A stretch of DNA of 64,000 nucleotides from assembly GCF_048569485.1 (NCBI RefSeq), contig NC_134356.1:467437820-467501819 (forward strand), given 5' to 3'. Below the pieces are notes generated by a model. The model did no database searches, was not told the DNA's origin, and saw only the letters and a program-made list of their open reading frames with translations. The stretch's first letter is position 1; each line of letters opens with the position of its first letter. Shown piece by piece: positions 55,417-64,000 of the stretch. A program made the translations under genes and the position numbers. This DNA comes from Anomaloglossus baeobatrachus. Taxonomy: Eukaryota; Chordata; Amphibia; Anura; Aromobatidae.

Positions 55417-55558
55417 TTTGGCGCGAAAAGTTCCCGCTCGAGCGTCTTCTCGAGTAGCAGAGGCGCGAAGGCCAAAACCCCGCCCCAATAGAGGAGGGGC
55501 CGGAAAGAGGCTGAAGGAGACGGAATGGCGGCTAGCTGCATGTAGCCGCGGCTATAAA
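55417..55558 (+). promoter_or_regulatory. Internal promoter: E2F, GC, CCAAT, TATA
   Basis: TTTGGCGCGAAA at 55417-55428 matches the palindromic E2F consensus TTTSGCGCSAAA exactly. CCCCGCCCC (55478-55486) is a GC box, overlapped by CCAAT (55485-55489). TATAAAAG starts at 55553, 62 nt before the ATG of the frame. Order and spacing look like a compact RNA polymerase II promoter separate from the LTR. This is motif evidence only. Confidence 0.55.
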
Positions 55559-55614
55559 AGCAGGGACGCCAGGACTCTGCAGACATCTTGTTCCTGGGAG
55601 AAGCCGCCAGCAGC

Positions 55615-56703
55615 ATGTGGATGCCGTCCCGCAACACCGTAGCCCCCGCGCCTGGAACCGCGGTGTGGGTGGAGATCCGGACCGCGCAGCTCTACCAAAG
55701 GCTGCAGGTCAAGATGCAGCTCCTCATGGAGGAGTGGGAGACCAACATGGCGGACGTCATAGCGACCGTGCGGAGACGCGAGGAGGAAGTGGAGGAAGGG
55801 AGGGTGAGTGACCCACGCCCCGATGCCCTCGAAGGGCCGGTCATCGCAGCTGCGGGACCCGGTCCAAGCCCTCTCCCCCCGCTGCCTCCCTCGCCACCCG
55901 TCTCGGAAGCCGTGACCCCGCCATTAGGCCCGTTACCACCGCAACCGGTAGCGATACCCAGCATGCCCGCCCAGGCGGGCCAACCTGTAGCCGTAGCCCG
56001 TAGTCGACCGGAGGTGTTGCCCTGGAAAGCCCCGAAAACCGAACCGGAGGCGTCTCCCAAGAAAGTCCCCGAGCCGGAGCCGATGACCCGCTCCGTGCCG
56101 AAGGCCCAACTGCGGAAAGCCCCTGTGCCCATCCCCCACACCTCGGCTGAGGTTGCGCCGGGTTGCCGATGCAAGGCAGCGTCTAAGGCCACGTCACCGC
56201 GGGACCTGTCGCCCAGAGTACCAGCAGTGGGCAATGTCAAACAGGTCTTGCGGGGCCCGACCCGTGCGCCGGAGCTCGCAGCAGCGCCATACTGGGACAG
56301 GGAGCCGGTACCGTTGGGCCTGGAGATCGGTGAGAGGGAGAGGAAGAAAGCAGAACTGGTGGCCCGTGCAATCTGGGAAAATGAGAGTCTCCGTCAGGCA
56401 GCGTTCCGTGTCCGGGGGCCGCTGTATGAAGGGCAGGTGAGGCGGTTTGATGTCCGCCGGGGCTATGGGTTTATATATGAACCGGGCCTGGAGGCCGAAG
56501 TGTTTATAGCCCGGCGGGATGTGAATGCCCACCTGCCTGAGGAGCATCCCGGTCGTAACCTGATGCCGGGCGACATCGTGCAGTACACCCGGCACTGTGG
56601 GGAGAGGGGGTGGTTCGCGCTGGACGCTAAGCTAAGGGGCAGTCAGGAGTCCCGTGTGAGCGCCGCACCCCCTCCCTCAGGTGATGCCGAAGAGCATGAG
56701 TAA
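55615..56703 (+). CDS. Cold-shock-domain protein carried by an LTR element
   Basis: 362 codons from ATG at 55615 (AGCAGCATGTGG) to TAA. Residues 1-60 are helical with a short charged coiled segment (LLMEEWETNMADVIATVRRR). Residues about 65-230 are proline-rich and disordered. Residues about 272-341 form a cold-shock domain of Y-box type: VRRFDVRRGYGFIYEPG carries RNP1 (GYGFI at 283-287) and EAEVFIARRDV carries RNP2. EEHPGRNLMPGDIVQYTRH then aligns with the Y-box loop NPRKYLRSVGDGETVEF. The domain binds single-stranded nucleic acid in known proteins such as YBX and LIN28. It stands where gag-pol would be, so it may package or stabilise element RNA, or be a captured host gene. I see no similarity to gag. 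The function is inferred. Confidence 0.75.
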   Translation: MWMPSRNTVAPAPGTAVWVEIRTAQLYQRLQVKMQLLMEEWETNMADVIATVRRREEEVEEGRVSDPRPDALEGPVIAAAGPGPSPLPPLPPSPPVSEAVTPPLGPLPPQPVAIPSMPAQAGQPVAVARSRPEVLPWKAPKTEPEASPKKVPEPEPMTRSVPKAQLRKAPVPIPHTSAEVAPGCRCKAASKATSPRDLSPRVPAVGNVKQVLRGPTRAPELAAAPYWDREPVPLGLEIGERERKKAELVARAIWENESLRQAAFRVRGPLYEGQVRRFDVRRGYGFIYEPGLEAEVFIARRDVNAHLPEEHPGRNLMPGDIVQYTRHCGERGWFALDAKLRGSQESRVSAAPPPSGDAEEHE

Positions 56704-57362
56704 TGGCAGCGGAGCACCGTTGCACTGTCCCCGTTGGGACCACCAGTGTGTTTAAAAGTTTTTGCAAAAGATGAAAATGAAGTAATTAACTGATGAAGTA
56801 ACCTGATTGTCTAACCGTGATTTGCAACCGGCCGTTGCCGGCACTGTTGTCCCCGTGGGGACTGCTTGAAAAGTGTTTGCATGAGGAACTGCTCATGGAC
56901 AAGCCCGTGAACTTGCAGGGCAACCACAAACGTTAGTGGCTTGTAAATAAGTTGTGTTACCGTTACTGTTTCCGCATTTACCGCCTCCGGAGAGGCAGGT
57001 TGGAGGGAGGGCCCACAGCAGAGCAGGCTGGGGCCCAGCCACCACAGGAACCGGTGGCTACCCTCTGGAGGGGAAGGACAGATCCCACTCGGGTAACTTG
57101 TGCTGGACTGGGGTCAAGGGGTGCTGCCTGGGTTTTAGGGGCAGCATCAGGGCCAGGTTACTTGGGTGGGAGAGAGCAGAGACCGTAACCGTTAACCGTT
57201 TTAATGTTTGCAACGTTTAAGCACTGAACCTCCCGATGTGGGATGATGCCATAAACTGTAAATATGTTACCGTTTTTCTTATCTTTACAGAAAACAAAAA
57301 GGAAAATAAAACCGGTGTTGGACGGGCAGCCCGAGGACGGTCTGCGTTTTGCTAAGGGGGAA
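56704..57362 (+). other. Non-coding 3-prime part of the cold-shock element (fossil)
   Basis: No frame of note. A splice-acceptor-like TTTTTCTTATCTTTACAG occurs at about 57274-57291, and a polypurine tract AAGGGGGAA abuts the LTR. Confidence 0.5.
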
Positions 57363-58612
57363 TGTGATGCCCTGGGCAAGCCAGGGGTCACAGGTCACAA
57401 CACCACACGCACCCCACATTCCCTGCAGGTACACACAAGGTCAAAACTAAAATCCTTGTTGCCTTCCTCCAGGGGCTGGTGTCCACACCAGGGGGTGGGC
57501 CAGGCGGTTGGCTCCGCCCACCGAGGAGTTCACAGCCCTGGAGGCGGGAGAACCAGGCAGTGCAGTTTAGGAGGAAGAGGTAGAAGGAAGTGAAGTGGTA
57601 GTGGAGCAAAGGAGAGGAGCTTGTAAGAGGAGTAAAGAAGTAAAAAGAAACAGTTAAGCAAGCCTGAAGTTGGTCCGGGTGTGTGCCCCGGACTGAGACA
57701 GCAAGGTTGGCAGACGGCGGTGACCGTCTGCAGGCGAGACTGATTGGAGGTTGCCGAAAGGACCGTGGACGGGTGGTGACCCGGCGGTACCGGAGCGGTA
57801 TACGAAGATTAGTCAGCACCAAGGCAGGGGCCTTTCGGATCCCGGCAAGGCTTGGAGTCGCCGAATTTGCCAAATCCGTCAGTAAAGGGGACGACTGTCT
57901 CCCAACAACCAAGTCCCATTGAAGGCAACAGTCCAACCGTTAAGGGGAGACACCGCCACCGCCAAGGCACCAGTTTCCCAGCGCCAGCGCCTGCGGGCAA
58001 GAGTGGAGCTCCTCCGGCTCATATCCAAGCTGGGGAGCGGGTTACCGGTGAGGACCCATCGCTACCAAAGAGACTTTCATAGGTGCAGGGAAGAGACCAT
58101 CACCGCTAACTGCAGGGAACATCAGCACCGTGAACCGTCCGAAGGACCCGTCCAACCAGCCGTTTATTTACCGAGAACTGTGTCGTGTTTACTGGCTGAG
58201 TGAGTACCTCCGTGCCGTGCGGCACAGCGCTGTCCCTGCGCCCCTGCACCTCCACAGGCCCCATCCCCGCGTGTCCACCATTCCAACACCCCATCACTGG
58301 GCCCCGGGATCACCAACCCCTACCCACGGAGGGGCAACACAACAACTGGCTGCTCCATACCATTACTCCCGGGCTTCCCATACAGAGCAGCGGTGGTGTT
58401 AACAAATCACCACAACCGTGGGTGGCGTCACGGACAATAAACTATCCCAAAACACCAATTCCCCTTTTCACTCACGGGCGAGGAGCGCCGCTTGAGTCCC
58501 CGGGATCCGGCCCATCGCTTGAGCCACCGAGCAGCGGCAGGCCGCAGCAGCCGCGGCAGCCGGACCCGAGCAGCAGAGGGAGAGCGCGGCGTCCCCTCCT
58601 CCGCCCGCGACA
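57363..58612 (+). repeat. Downstream LTR of the cold-shock element (fossil)
   Basis: 1250 bp, about 98 percent like the upstream LTR by eye. It is followed by the target copy CTAT and then the resumed PLE sequence. Confidence 0.9.
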
Positions 58613-58619
58613 CTATCAT

Positions 58620-59729
58620 ATTCCCCTGGAGGGGGCTTTTTAGTGCTTTTGTTCTTAAGTGTAGAGAAAGGACCTTCGCCCATCATCCTTCTTCCTTCCT
58701 CCTCCAGTTCCATCAGGGTGTCAAAGTCATTGATCATATCCGATGGTAAATCTAGTCTTTGACACTTCATTCGGTTATTTATTGCAAAATGTTTCTTCCA
58801 CTTTAGTTTCCGAATGAAGAGGTTTAAGTCTTTTACCCATGTGAATGCATCATATTTCACTGTGGGTACAAAGCCCAATCCTGCCCTGAGTACTGATAAT
58901 TCAGTTTCTGACAATTTATAGTTTGATAAATTAATGACCTGTGTCCTGATCCCTACTTCGTACACACATCCCATCTAGACCCTGTTTATTTTTGGTGGTC
59001 CCCGATCCCTTATATCGTAAGGTCTCATTTCTCTCCTTTCTAAAAAAGAGGGAGTGGGAGGGGGAAGGGCCACAGAAGTGGAGGGTAATCCAGAGCCAGA
59101 TGAACCAATGCCATCTGTACCCCCCTGATGGGTATTTTGATTGTATCTTGCCCCCTCCCCCTTCTGAAACCTCCCTTCCATCTCCTCCTTTTTGATCCTT
59201 TTGGGATCCAGGGATTTCTATTATTCCTGATCTCTGAATCCGACTCTGCCTCAGTGGATGAGACGTCACTTGGAAAGGTGTTTCGACTATTATCCTGAAA
59301 ATTGTATGCCTGCTTATCCCTAAAATCTTTTAGGTCCCTCACGAACCTCTTGTGTTTCCTGTCTTTGATACTAAGTCTGTAGCGTTCAACTGAGGTTTTT
59401 AACGCTGCTTCCCTACTAGCAAAGTCGGTCTCTGTCTTATGTTTGACAGCGGTCTCTATGAGTTCCTGCAATCTTACAGTAGTTTTCTGTAGGGTATTCT
59501 TTTCCTCTTCAAGTAGAATCCCCATAAATCTCACAGATGAAGAGATAGACTCCTCCTCCCACTTCGCTAGTAGTTCCGTTGACCTAGATCTAGGGGCAGG
59601 TAAGATAGAGATGCGTAAGCTTCTGGGGACCACCCGGTTCTTAATATAGTTGTAGAGGGACTGCACCTCCCACCAAGATTTTATATTTTCTTTATATCCA
59701 ATCAATAGGTCCGAAAAAATTGATCTCAA
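58620..59729 (-). pseudogene. PLE N-terminal region (fossil)
   Basis: A charged, helical region (LLEEEKNTLQKTTVRLQELI, YRLSIKDRKHKRFVRDLKD) is followed by a basic GSKRRRWKGGFRRGRG stretch. A conserved-looking LSVLRAGLGFVPTVKYDAFT lies closer to the RT. This is the N-terminal part of the element, cut from the RT by the LTR element. Confidence 0.65.
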
Positions 59730-60060
59730 AGTTTGTGTTTGTGTAGGGTTTCCTCAGTGAGCAGCTCAGAAAAGCTTCCTTGGCATCATTCAGCCAAGTG
59801 TTGTCGCCAATAGGTCCAGACAAAAATCCAGCCATAACAATTCAACTAGAAACCTTAGAAAAATATTCAGGGGGGGTCTTTAGACAAAGTGCACCTCGAA
59901 AAAACAAGCCCCACCATAAAATTCAATACTTTATTTCATTAAACCAACAAAGTGCAAATTAAAAATAAAGTGGTTTGATGCAAAAAATTACGGTCACAGG
60001 GAGGATCCCAGGCAAATTCCCTATTTTCTCCCTTCCTGACCGCGGGGGTCAGCACCCTAC

Positions 60061-60371
60061 AAGGGTTAACGTAGTGGTGCCCCCGCTCGGTGTGGACTGA
60101 CCCTTCAAAACCCTGTACTGACAAACTTATTAGTGCTGCTGATCTCTGTGAGAGCCTTATACGGTATCTCGTGAGGTTCTCATGCACCCACACAGGCACT
60201 CTGGGGAAATATGTATTTAGTATTTCACAATTTTACCCCTTTCATATGCTAAATAGACATCTTCTCTATACTCAGCATTTTGTAAATAATATAGTCAGCT
60301 TCTCAAGTTAGAAGACACAGTCCATGTTTTTAAGCAACAAACTTCTGAATATCACCAGTAGATGACGTAGC
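60061..60371. other. Sequence between PLE block and next repeat
   Basis: No gene or element ends recognised. It may be the rest of the PLE terminal block or the older target DNA. Confidence 0.35.
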
Positions 60372-62212
60372 TACCGTGTTTTTCCAAAAATAAGACCTCC
60401 CCCAAAAATAAGCCCTAGCAGGGATTTTCAGCATTTTCGGAGAAAGGCTTAAATATAAGTCCTCCCCCGAAAATAAGCCCTAGTCGCGGATCAATAATGA
60501 AGTGTCCCTGCAGCTAAAAAAGTTACAGATACTGCAGGACACTTCATTATACACGGCACTCCCAAAGTGTGATGAAAAAGTGTATTTATTGTGCTTGAAG
60601 AACGTTTTCGGTCCAAATTGGACCTTCCTCAGTAGCACTAAGCATAAAAATAAAATACAAAAAATAAATAACATAGATACAAACGGTGTATATAACACTG
60701 AGGGCAAACAAAATAGTTACATGTACAGTGTACATTGCAATATTCAAATTCATATTCTTTGATAGAAAAAATCTCATACATATATTCATTTCATATATGT
60801 GACAATTTATACATTATTCTGTGATAAATAAATTTCATATTGACTCAGACTTTTTTTGAAGATAAAACATGAAATGAAGAGAAAAGGAGTAAAAATGGAG
60901 AAAGAGAAGAGGAGCCAAAGGGAAAAGAAGTTGGTTTGTATAGGGTTAATGGAAAGAGGATGTGTGATAAATGTCTATAACAGTGAATGAGTGTGGTGGC
61001 AGGGAGAGACCGATTGATAGCATATGTATATAGTCATCAGGGGTGTAGGATGTGATAATATGATTACAGAGTAGGGTAAGATAGTATGAACACAAGCGCT
61101 ATGTGTGGGAAAAGGTCATATAGGAATTGTAAGTATAGGAATTGTAAGCGCTTGTGTTCATACTATCTTACCCTACTCTGTAATCATATTATCACATCCT
61201 ACACCCCTGATGACTATATACATATGCTATCAATCGGTCTCTCCCTGCCACCACACTCATTCACTGTTATAGACATTTATCACACATCCTCTTTCCATTA
61301 ACCCTATACAAACCAACTTCTTTTCCCTTTGGCTCCTCTTCTCTTTCTCCATTTTTACTCCTTTTCTCTTCATTTCATGTTTTATCTTCAAAAAAAGTCT
61401 GAGTCAATATGAAATTTATTTATCACAGAATAATGTATAAATTGTCACATATATGAAATGAATATATGTATGAGATTTTTTCTATCAAAGAATATGAATT
61501 TGAATATTGCAATGTACACTGTACATGTAACTATTTTGTTTGCCCTCAGTGTTATATACACCGTTTGTATCTATGTTATTTATTTTTTGTATTTTATTTT
61601 TATGCTTAGTGCTACTGAGGAAGGTCCAATTTGGACCGAAAACGTTCTTCAAGCACAATAAATACACTTTTTCATCACACTTTGGGAGTGCCTTGTTACT
61701 TCTTGTTGTATGGCTTTGGAACCTGAAGTGCACCCCAACATCTTTTGAAAATATATACGAAGGAAGTGCCGTTTTCTTCTTCATATACTTCATTATACAC
61801 AGCGGCACCCGGCAATTACACTCACCCGACACTGAGCGGCAGGTCCTGCAGTGATCACATACCCGCACACATCAGCTCTCACACACACACACACACACAA
61901 TCAGATCTCACACACACACCAGATCTCACACACAAACATCGGATTGCACACACAGTCAGATTGCACACATAATCAGATCGCATACACAAACATCGGATCA
62001 CACGCAAACATCAAATCACACACACAAATATTGGATCGCACACACATCGGATAGCATACACACTCACCTCATCCAGTGACACCGATCTCTTCTCGCCAGG
62101 AGAATCCTTAGAGGCAGTGCAGTGGAGCACAACGAACAGGACCTGCGGCCGGACACGTGACTTGCTCTCATTCCCTGCTGCCGTAAGTGCTGGATGTGAT
62201 GTGATGTGTGTG
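60372..62212 (+). repeat. AAATAAGCCC-type repeat with two insertions
   Basis: CCGTGTTTTTCCAAAAATAA, then AAAATAAGCCCTAG, CAATAATGAAGTGTCCC and GCAGGACACTTCATTATACAC. It is cut by the palindromic insertion (60555-61786). It resumes at 61787 with CTTCATTATACACAGCGGCA, a CA-rich minisatellite (61875-62060) and GCAGTGCAGTGGAGCACAAC. A solo LTR at 62213 interrupts it again. Confidence 0.65.
60555..61786. mobile_element. 546-bp-arm palindromic retroelement insertion
   Basis: Arms 60555-61100 and 61147-61692 are reverse complements with equal length and no difference in the parts compared. The spacer is 46 nt, followed by a 94-nt asymmetric tail. A perfect 14-bp duplication ACTTCATTATACAC flanks it (60541-60554, 61787-61800). 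The terminal motif GGACCGAAAACGTTCTTCAA then CACAATAAATACACTTTT is of Penelope type. The long duplication and inverted structure fit PLE behaviour. No domain is present. Confidence 0.8.
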
Positions 62213-63452
62213 TGTCGCGGGCGGGGAGGAGGGTGTCAGCACTGTGCTCACCCCTCTGCTCGGGTCCGGCTGCGGCTGCTCAGTGGTGGCTCGAGCGGTG
62301 GGCCGGATCCCGGGGGTTCTCGAGCGGCGCTCCTCGCCCGTGACTGAAAGGGGATTTTGGGTGTAGGGATTGGTTATTGTCCGTGATGCCACCCACGGTT
62401 GTGGTGAGTTGTTGACACCACCGCTGCTCTGTGTGGGGATCCCGGGAGTGATGGTGTGAAGCAGCAAGTTGTTGTGTTGCCCCTCCGTGGGTAGGGGTTG
62501 GTGATCCCGGGGCCTAGTGATGAGGTGGGAGATGCAGGGCCTGGTGGGCGCAGGGACGCGGGGGCAGCGCTGTGCCTTGCCGCGCTGTGGTACTCACTCA
62601 GCCTGAGACGATGACACAGTTCTCGGTAAAACACACGGCTGGAAAGACGGTTCCCACGGATGGCTGCACTTGCTTTCCCAGTAGGTGACGGTGATGTCCA
62701 ATTTCCTGCACCTAATGTTGTTGATGGTTTCGATGGGTTCCCACCGGTAACCCGCTCCCCGGCTTCAAGCTGGACCGGAGGAGCTCTACTCTTTGCCCGC
62801 AGGCGCTGGCCCTTAGAGACTGGTGCACTGGCGGTGGCGGTGTCTCTATTTTAATGTTTGGGCTGTTGCCTTCAATCGGGACTTGGTTGTTGGGAGACAG
62901 GCGTCCCCTTCACTGACGGATTTGGCAAATTGTGGCGACTCCTAGCCTTGCCGGGGTCCGAGAGGCCCCTGCCCTGGTGCTGACTGTCCTTTGTACACTG
63001 CTCCAGACCGCCGGGTCACCACCCGTCCGCGGTCCTTCCAGGAACCTCCGAGCAGTCACCCCTGCGGACAATCACCGCCATCTGCTGACCTTGCTGTCTC
63101 AGTCCAAGGCACACACCCGGACCAGCTTCAGGCTTTCTTACTGTCACTTTTACTCCTTTACTCCAGTTTTCTCCTTTGCTCCTCTACCACTTCACTTCCT
63201 TCTACTTTCACTTCCTTAACTGTTCTCCATGTTTACTCCTTCACCTCCTGAACTGAACTGCCTGGTTCTTCCCGCCTCCAGAGCTGTGAACTCCTCGGTG
63301 GGCGGAGCCAACCGCCTGGCCCACCCCCTGGTGTGAACATCAGCCTCTGGAGGAAGGCAACAAGGGTTTTTGGGTTAGCTGGTGTGCCTAGCTGGGGTGT
63401 AGGGTGTGGTGGTGTGATGACCTGTGACCCCTGGCTTGCCCAGGGCGTCACA
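62213..63452 (-). mobile_element. Solo LTR, 1240 bp, cold-shock element family (fossil)
   Basis: On the minus strand it begins TGTGACGCCCTGGGCAAGCC and ends CCCCGCCCGCGACA, clearly the same family as 54063-55315. TGTG flanks both sides (62209-62212, 63453-63456). It proves that the family recombines to solo LTRs. More diverged than the complete copy. Confidence 0.9.
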
Positions 63453-63455
63453 TGT

Positions 63456-64000
63456 GTGTGATCTGCTGTGTGTGTCTGCAATCGGCTGTGCGTGTGTCTG
63501 CGATCGGCTGTGTTTTTCTGCGATCGGCTGTGTATGTCTGCGTTCGGCTGTGTGTATCTGTGATCGGCTGTGTGTGCCTGTGATCGGATGTGTGTATCTG
63601 TGATCGGCTGTGTGTGCCTTTGATCGGATGTGTGTATCTGTGATCGGCTGTGTGTGCCTGTGATCGGATGTGTGTAGCTGTGATGGCTGTGTGTGCCTGC
63701 GATCTGCTGTGTGTGATCTGCTGTGTATACTGTATCTGCGATCTGCTGTGTGTGTGTGCCTTCGATTGGATGTGTGTATCTGTGATCGGCTGTGTGTATC
63801 TGTGATCGGCTGTGTGTATCTGTGATCGGCTGTGTGTATCTGTGATCGGCTGTGTGTGCCTGCGATCTGCTGTGTGTGCCTGCGATCTGCTGTGTGCCTG
63901 CAATCTGCTGTGTGTGCCTGCGATCTGCTGTGTGTGATCTGCTGTTTATATCTGCGATCTGCTGTGTGTGTGGGATCTGCTGTGTGTGTGTGTGTGTGTG
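63456..64000. repeat. Minisatellite TGTGATCGGCTGTGTGTATC
   Basis: About 25 units of 16-20 bp to the window edge, with GATCGG and GATCTGC variants grouped along the array. It is the complement in character of the 49256-49480 array, and so probably the continuing interior of the AAATAAGCCC-type repeat. It continues beyond the window. Confidence 0.8.

Larger units (their letters stand above)
54063..58612 (+). mobile_element. LTR element with cold-shock-domain ORF (fossil)
   Basis: Direct LTRs 54063-55315 (1253 bp) and 57363-58612 (1250 bp) begin TGTGAYGCCCTGGGCAAGCC and end CCGCCCGCGACA. The flanks are CTAT (54059-54062 and 58613-58616). The LTRs differ at about 20 sites by eye, so it is fairly young. 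A TGGCGTCACGAACAGGAT primer-binding-like site follows the first LTR, and a TAAGGGGGAA polypurine tract precedes the second. The 2-kb interior has no gag, pol or integrase that I can see, only the 362-codon frame at 55615-56703. It is non-autonomous and looks structurally whole as such. It is inserted antisense in the PLE. Confidence 0.9.
49537..60060 (-). mobile_element. Penelope-like retroelement with GIY-YIG domain (fossil)
   Basis: On the minus strand, in order: an N-terminal basic/coiled region (58620-59729), reverse transcriptase (52513-54058) and GIY-YIG endonuclease (52058-52501). A terminal block of about 190 bp occurs at both ends (49537-49634 plus 50919-51010, and 59838-60040) in direct orientation, as the pseudo-LTRs of this class do. 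The element is broken: several coding breaks plus two insertions (TTAA element in the low-coordinate block, complete LTR element in the RT). Moderately old. Confidence 0.85.

Noticed and set aside
54088-57936. A pair of near-identical 182-codon antisense frames (54088-54636 and 57388-57936)
   Set aside because: They are the same LTR sequence seen twice. The duplication reflects the two LTRs, not a conserved gene.

Overview
The window looks like amphibian nuclear DNA, most likely from a frog. It holds one vertebrate-type host gene, the mitochondrial enzyme methylmalonyl-CoA epimerase (MCEE), inside very dense transposon DNA. The element mix (a DIRS-like tyrosine-recombinase element, a GIY-YIG Penelope-like element, Tc1 elements, many TTAA-flanked foldback elements and a set of solo LTRs) is what large frog genomes are known for. 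The species assignment is inference; the gene and the element structures are read from the sequence.

Host gene. MCEE is on the minus strand with three coding exons: 31828-31855, 28022-28362 and 9245-9397. All splice sites are canonical, the phases match, and the exons spell a 173-residue protein with the three metal ligands in place. Its start codon lies in an exact TISU/YY1 element (31848-31859). The two introns (about 3.5 kb and 18.6 kb) are filled with mobile DNA. No other host exon was recognised.

Layout. 1-9100: TTAA foldback elements, three head-to-tail TC-rich repeats, and a 1285-bp multi-hairpin TTAA element inserted in the third. 9100-31860: the MCEE transcription unit. Its introns carry three sister DNA elements with related ends: one holds a G-rich minisatellite of about 90 units, one a 26-bp/130-bp higher-order minisatellite, and one a DIRS retroelement. 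They also carry a three-layer nest at 16.9-18.3 kb, a Tc1 remnant and several long palindromes. 31860-43140: solo LTRs (32276, 34735, 36778, 41035), a mariner/pogo-like element and dispersed repeats. 43141-46540: two Tc1-type transposons in one TA microsatellite, the second of DD38E type with one internal stop. 46700-49060: a retroposon tail and another solo LTR. 49060-64000: a Penelope-like element split by a complete LTR element, then a 546-bp-arm palindrome, a solo LTR and a minisatellite.

Most unusual item. The LTR element at 54063-58612 has near-identical LTRs and a CTAT target duplication. In place of a recognisable gag-pol it carries a single 362-codon frame ending in a cold-shock (Y-box type) RNA-binding domain. 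Upstream of that frame lie an exact E2F palindrome, GC box, CCAAT and TATA motifs. Five solo LTRs in the window share its terminal features. Retroelements here are treated as fossils and are described only by extent, parts and state.
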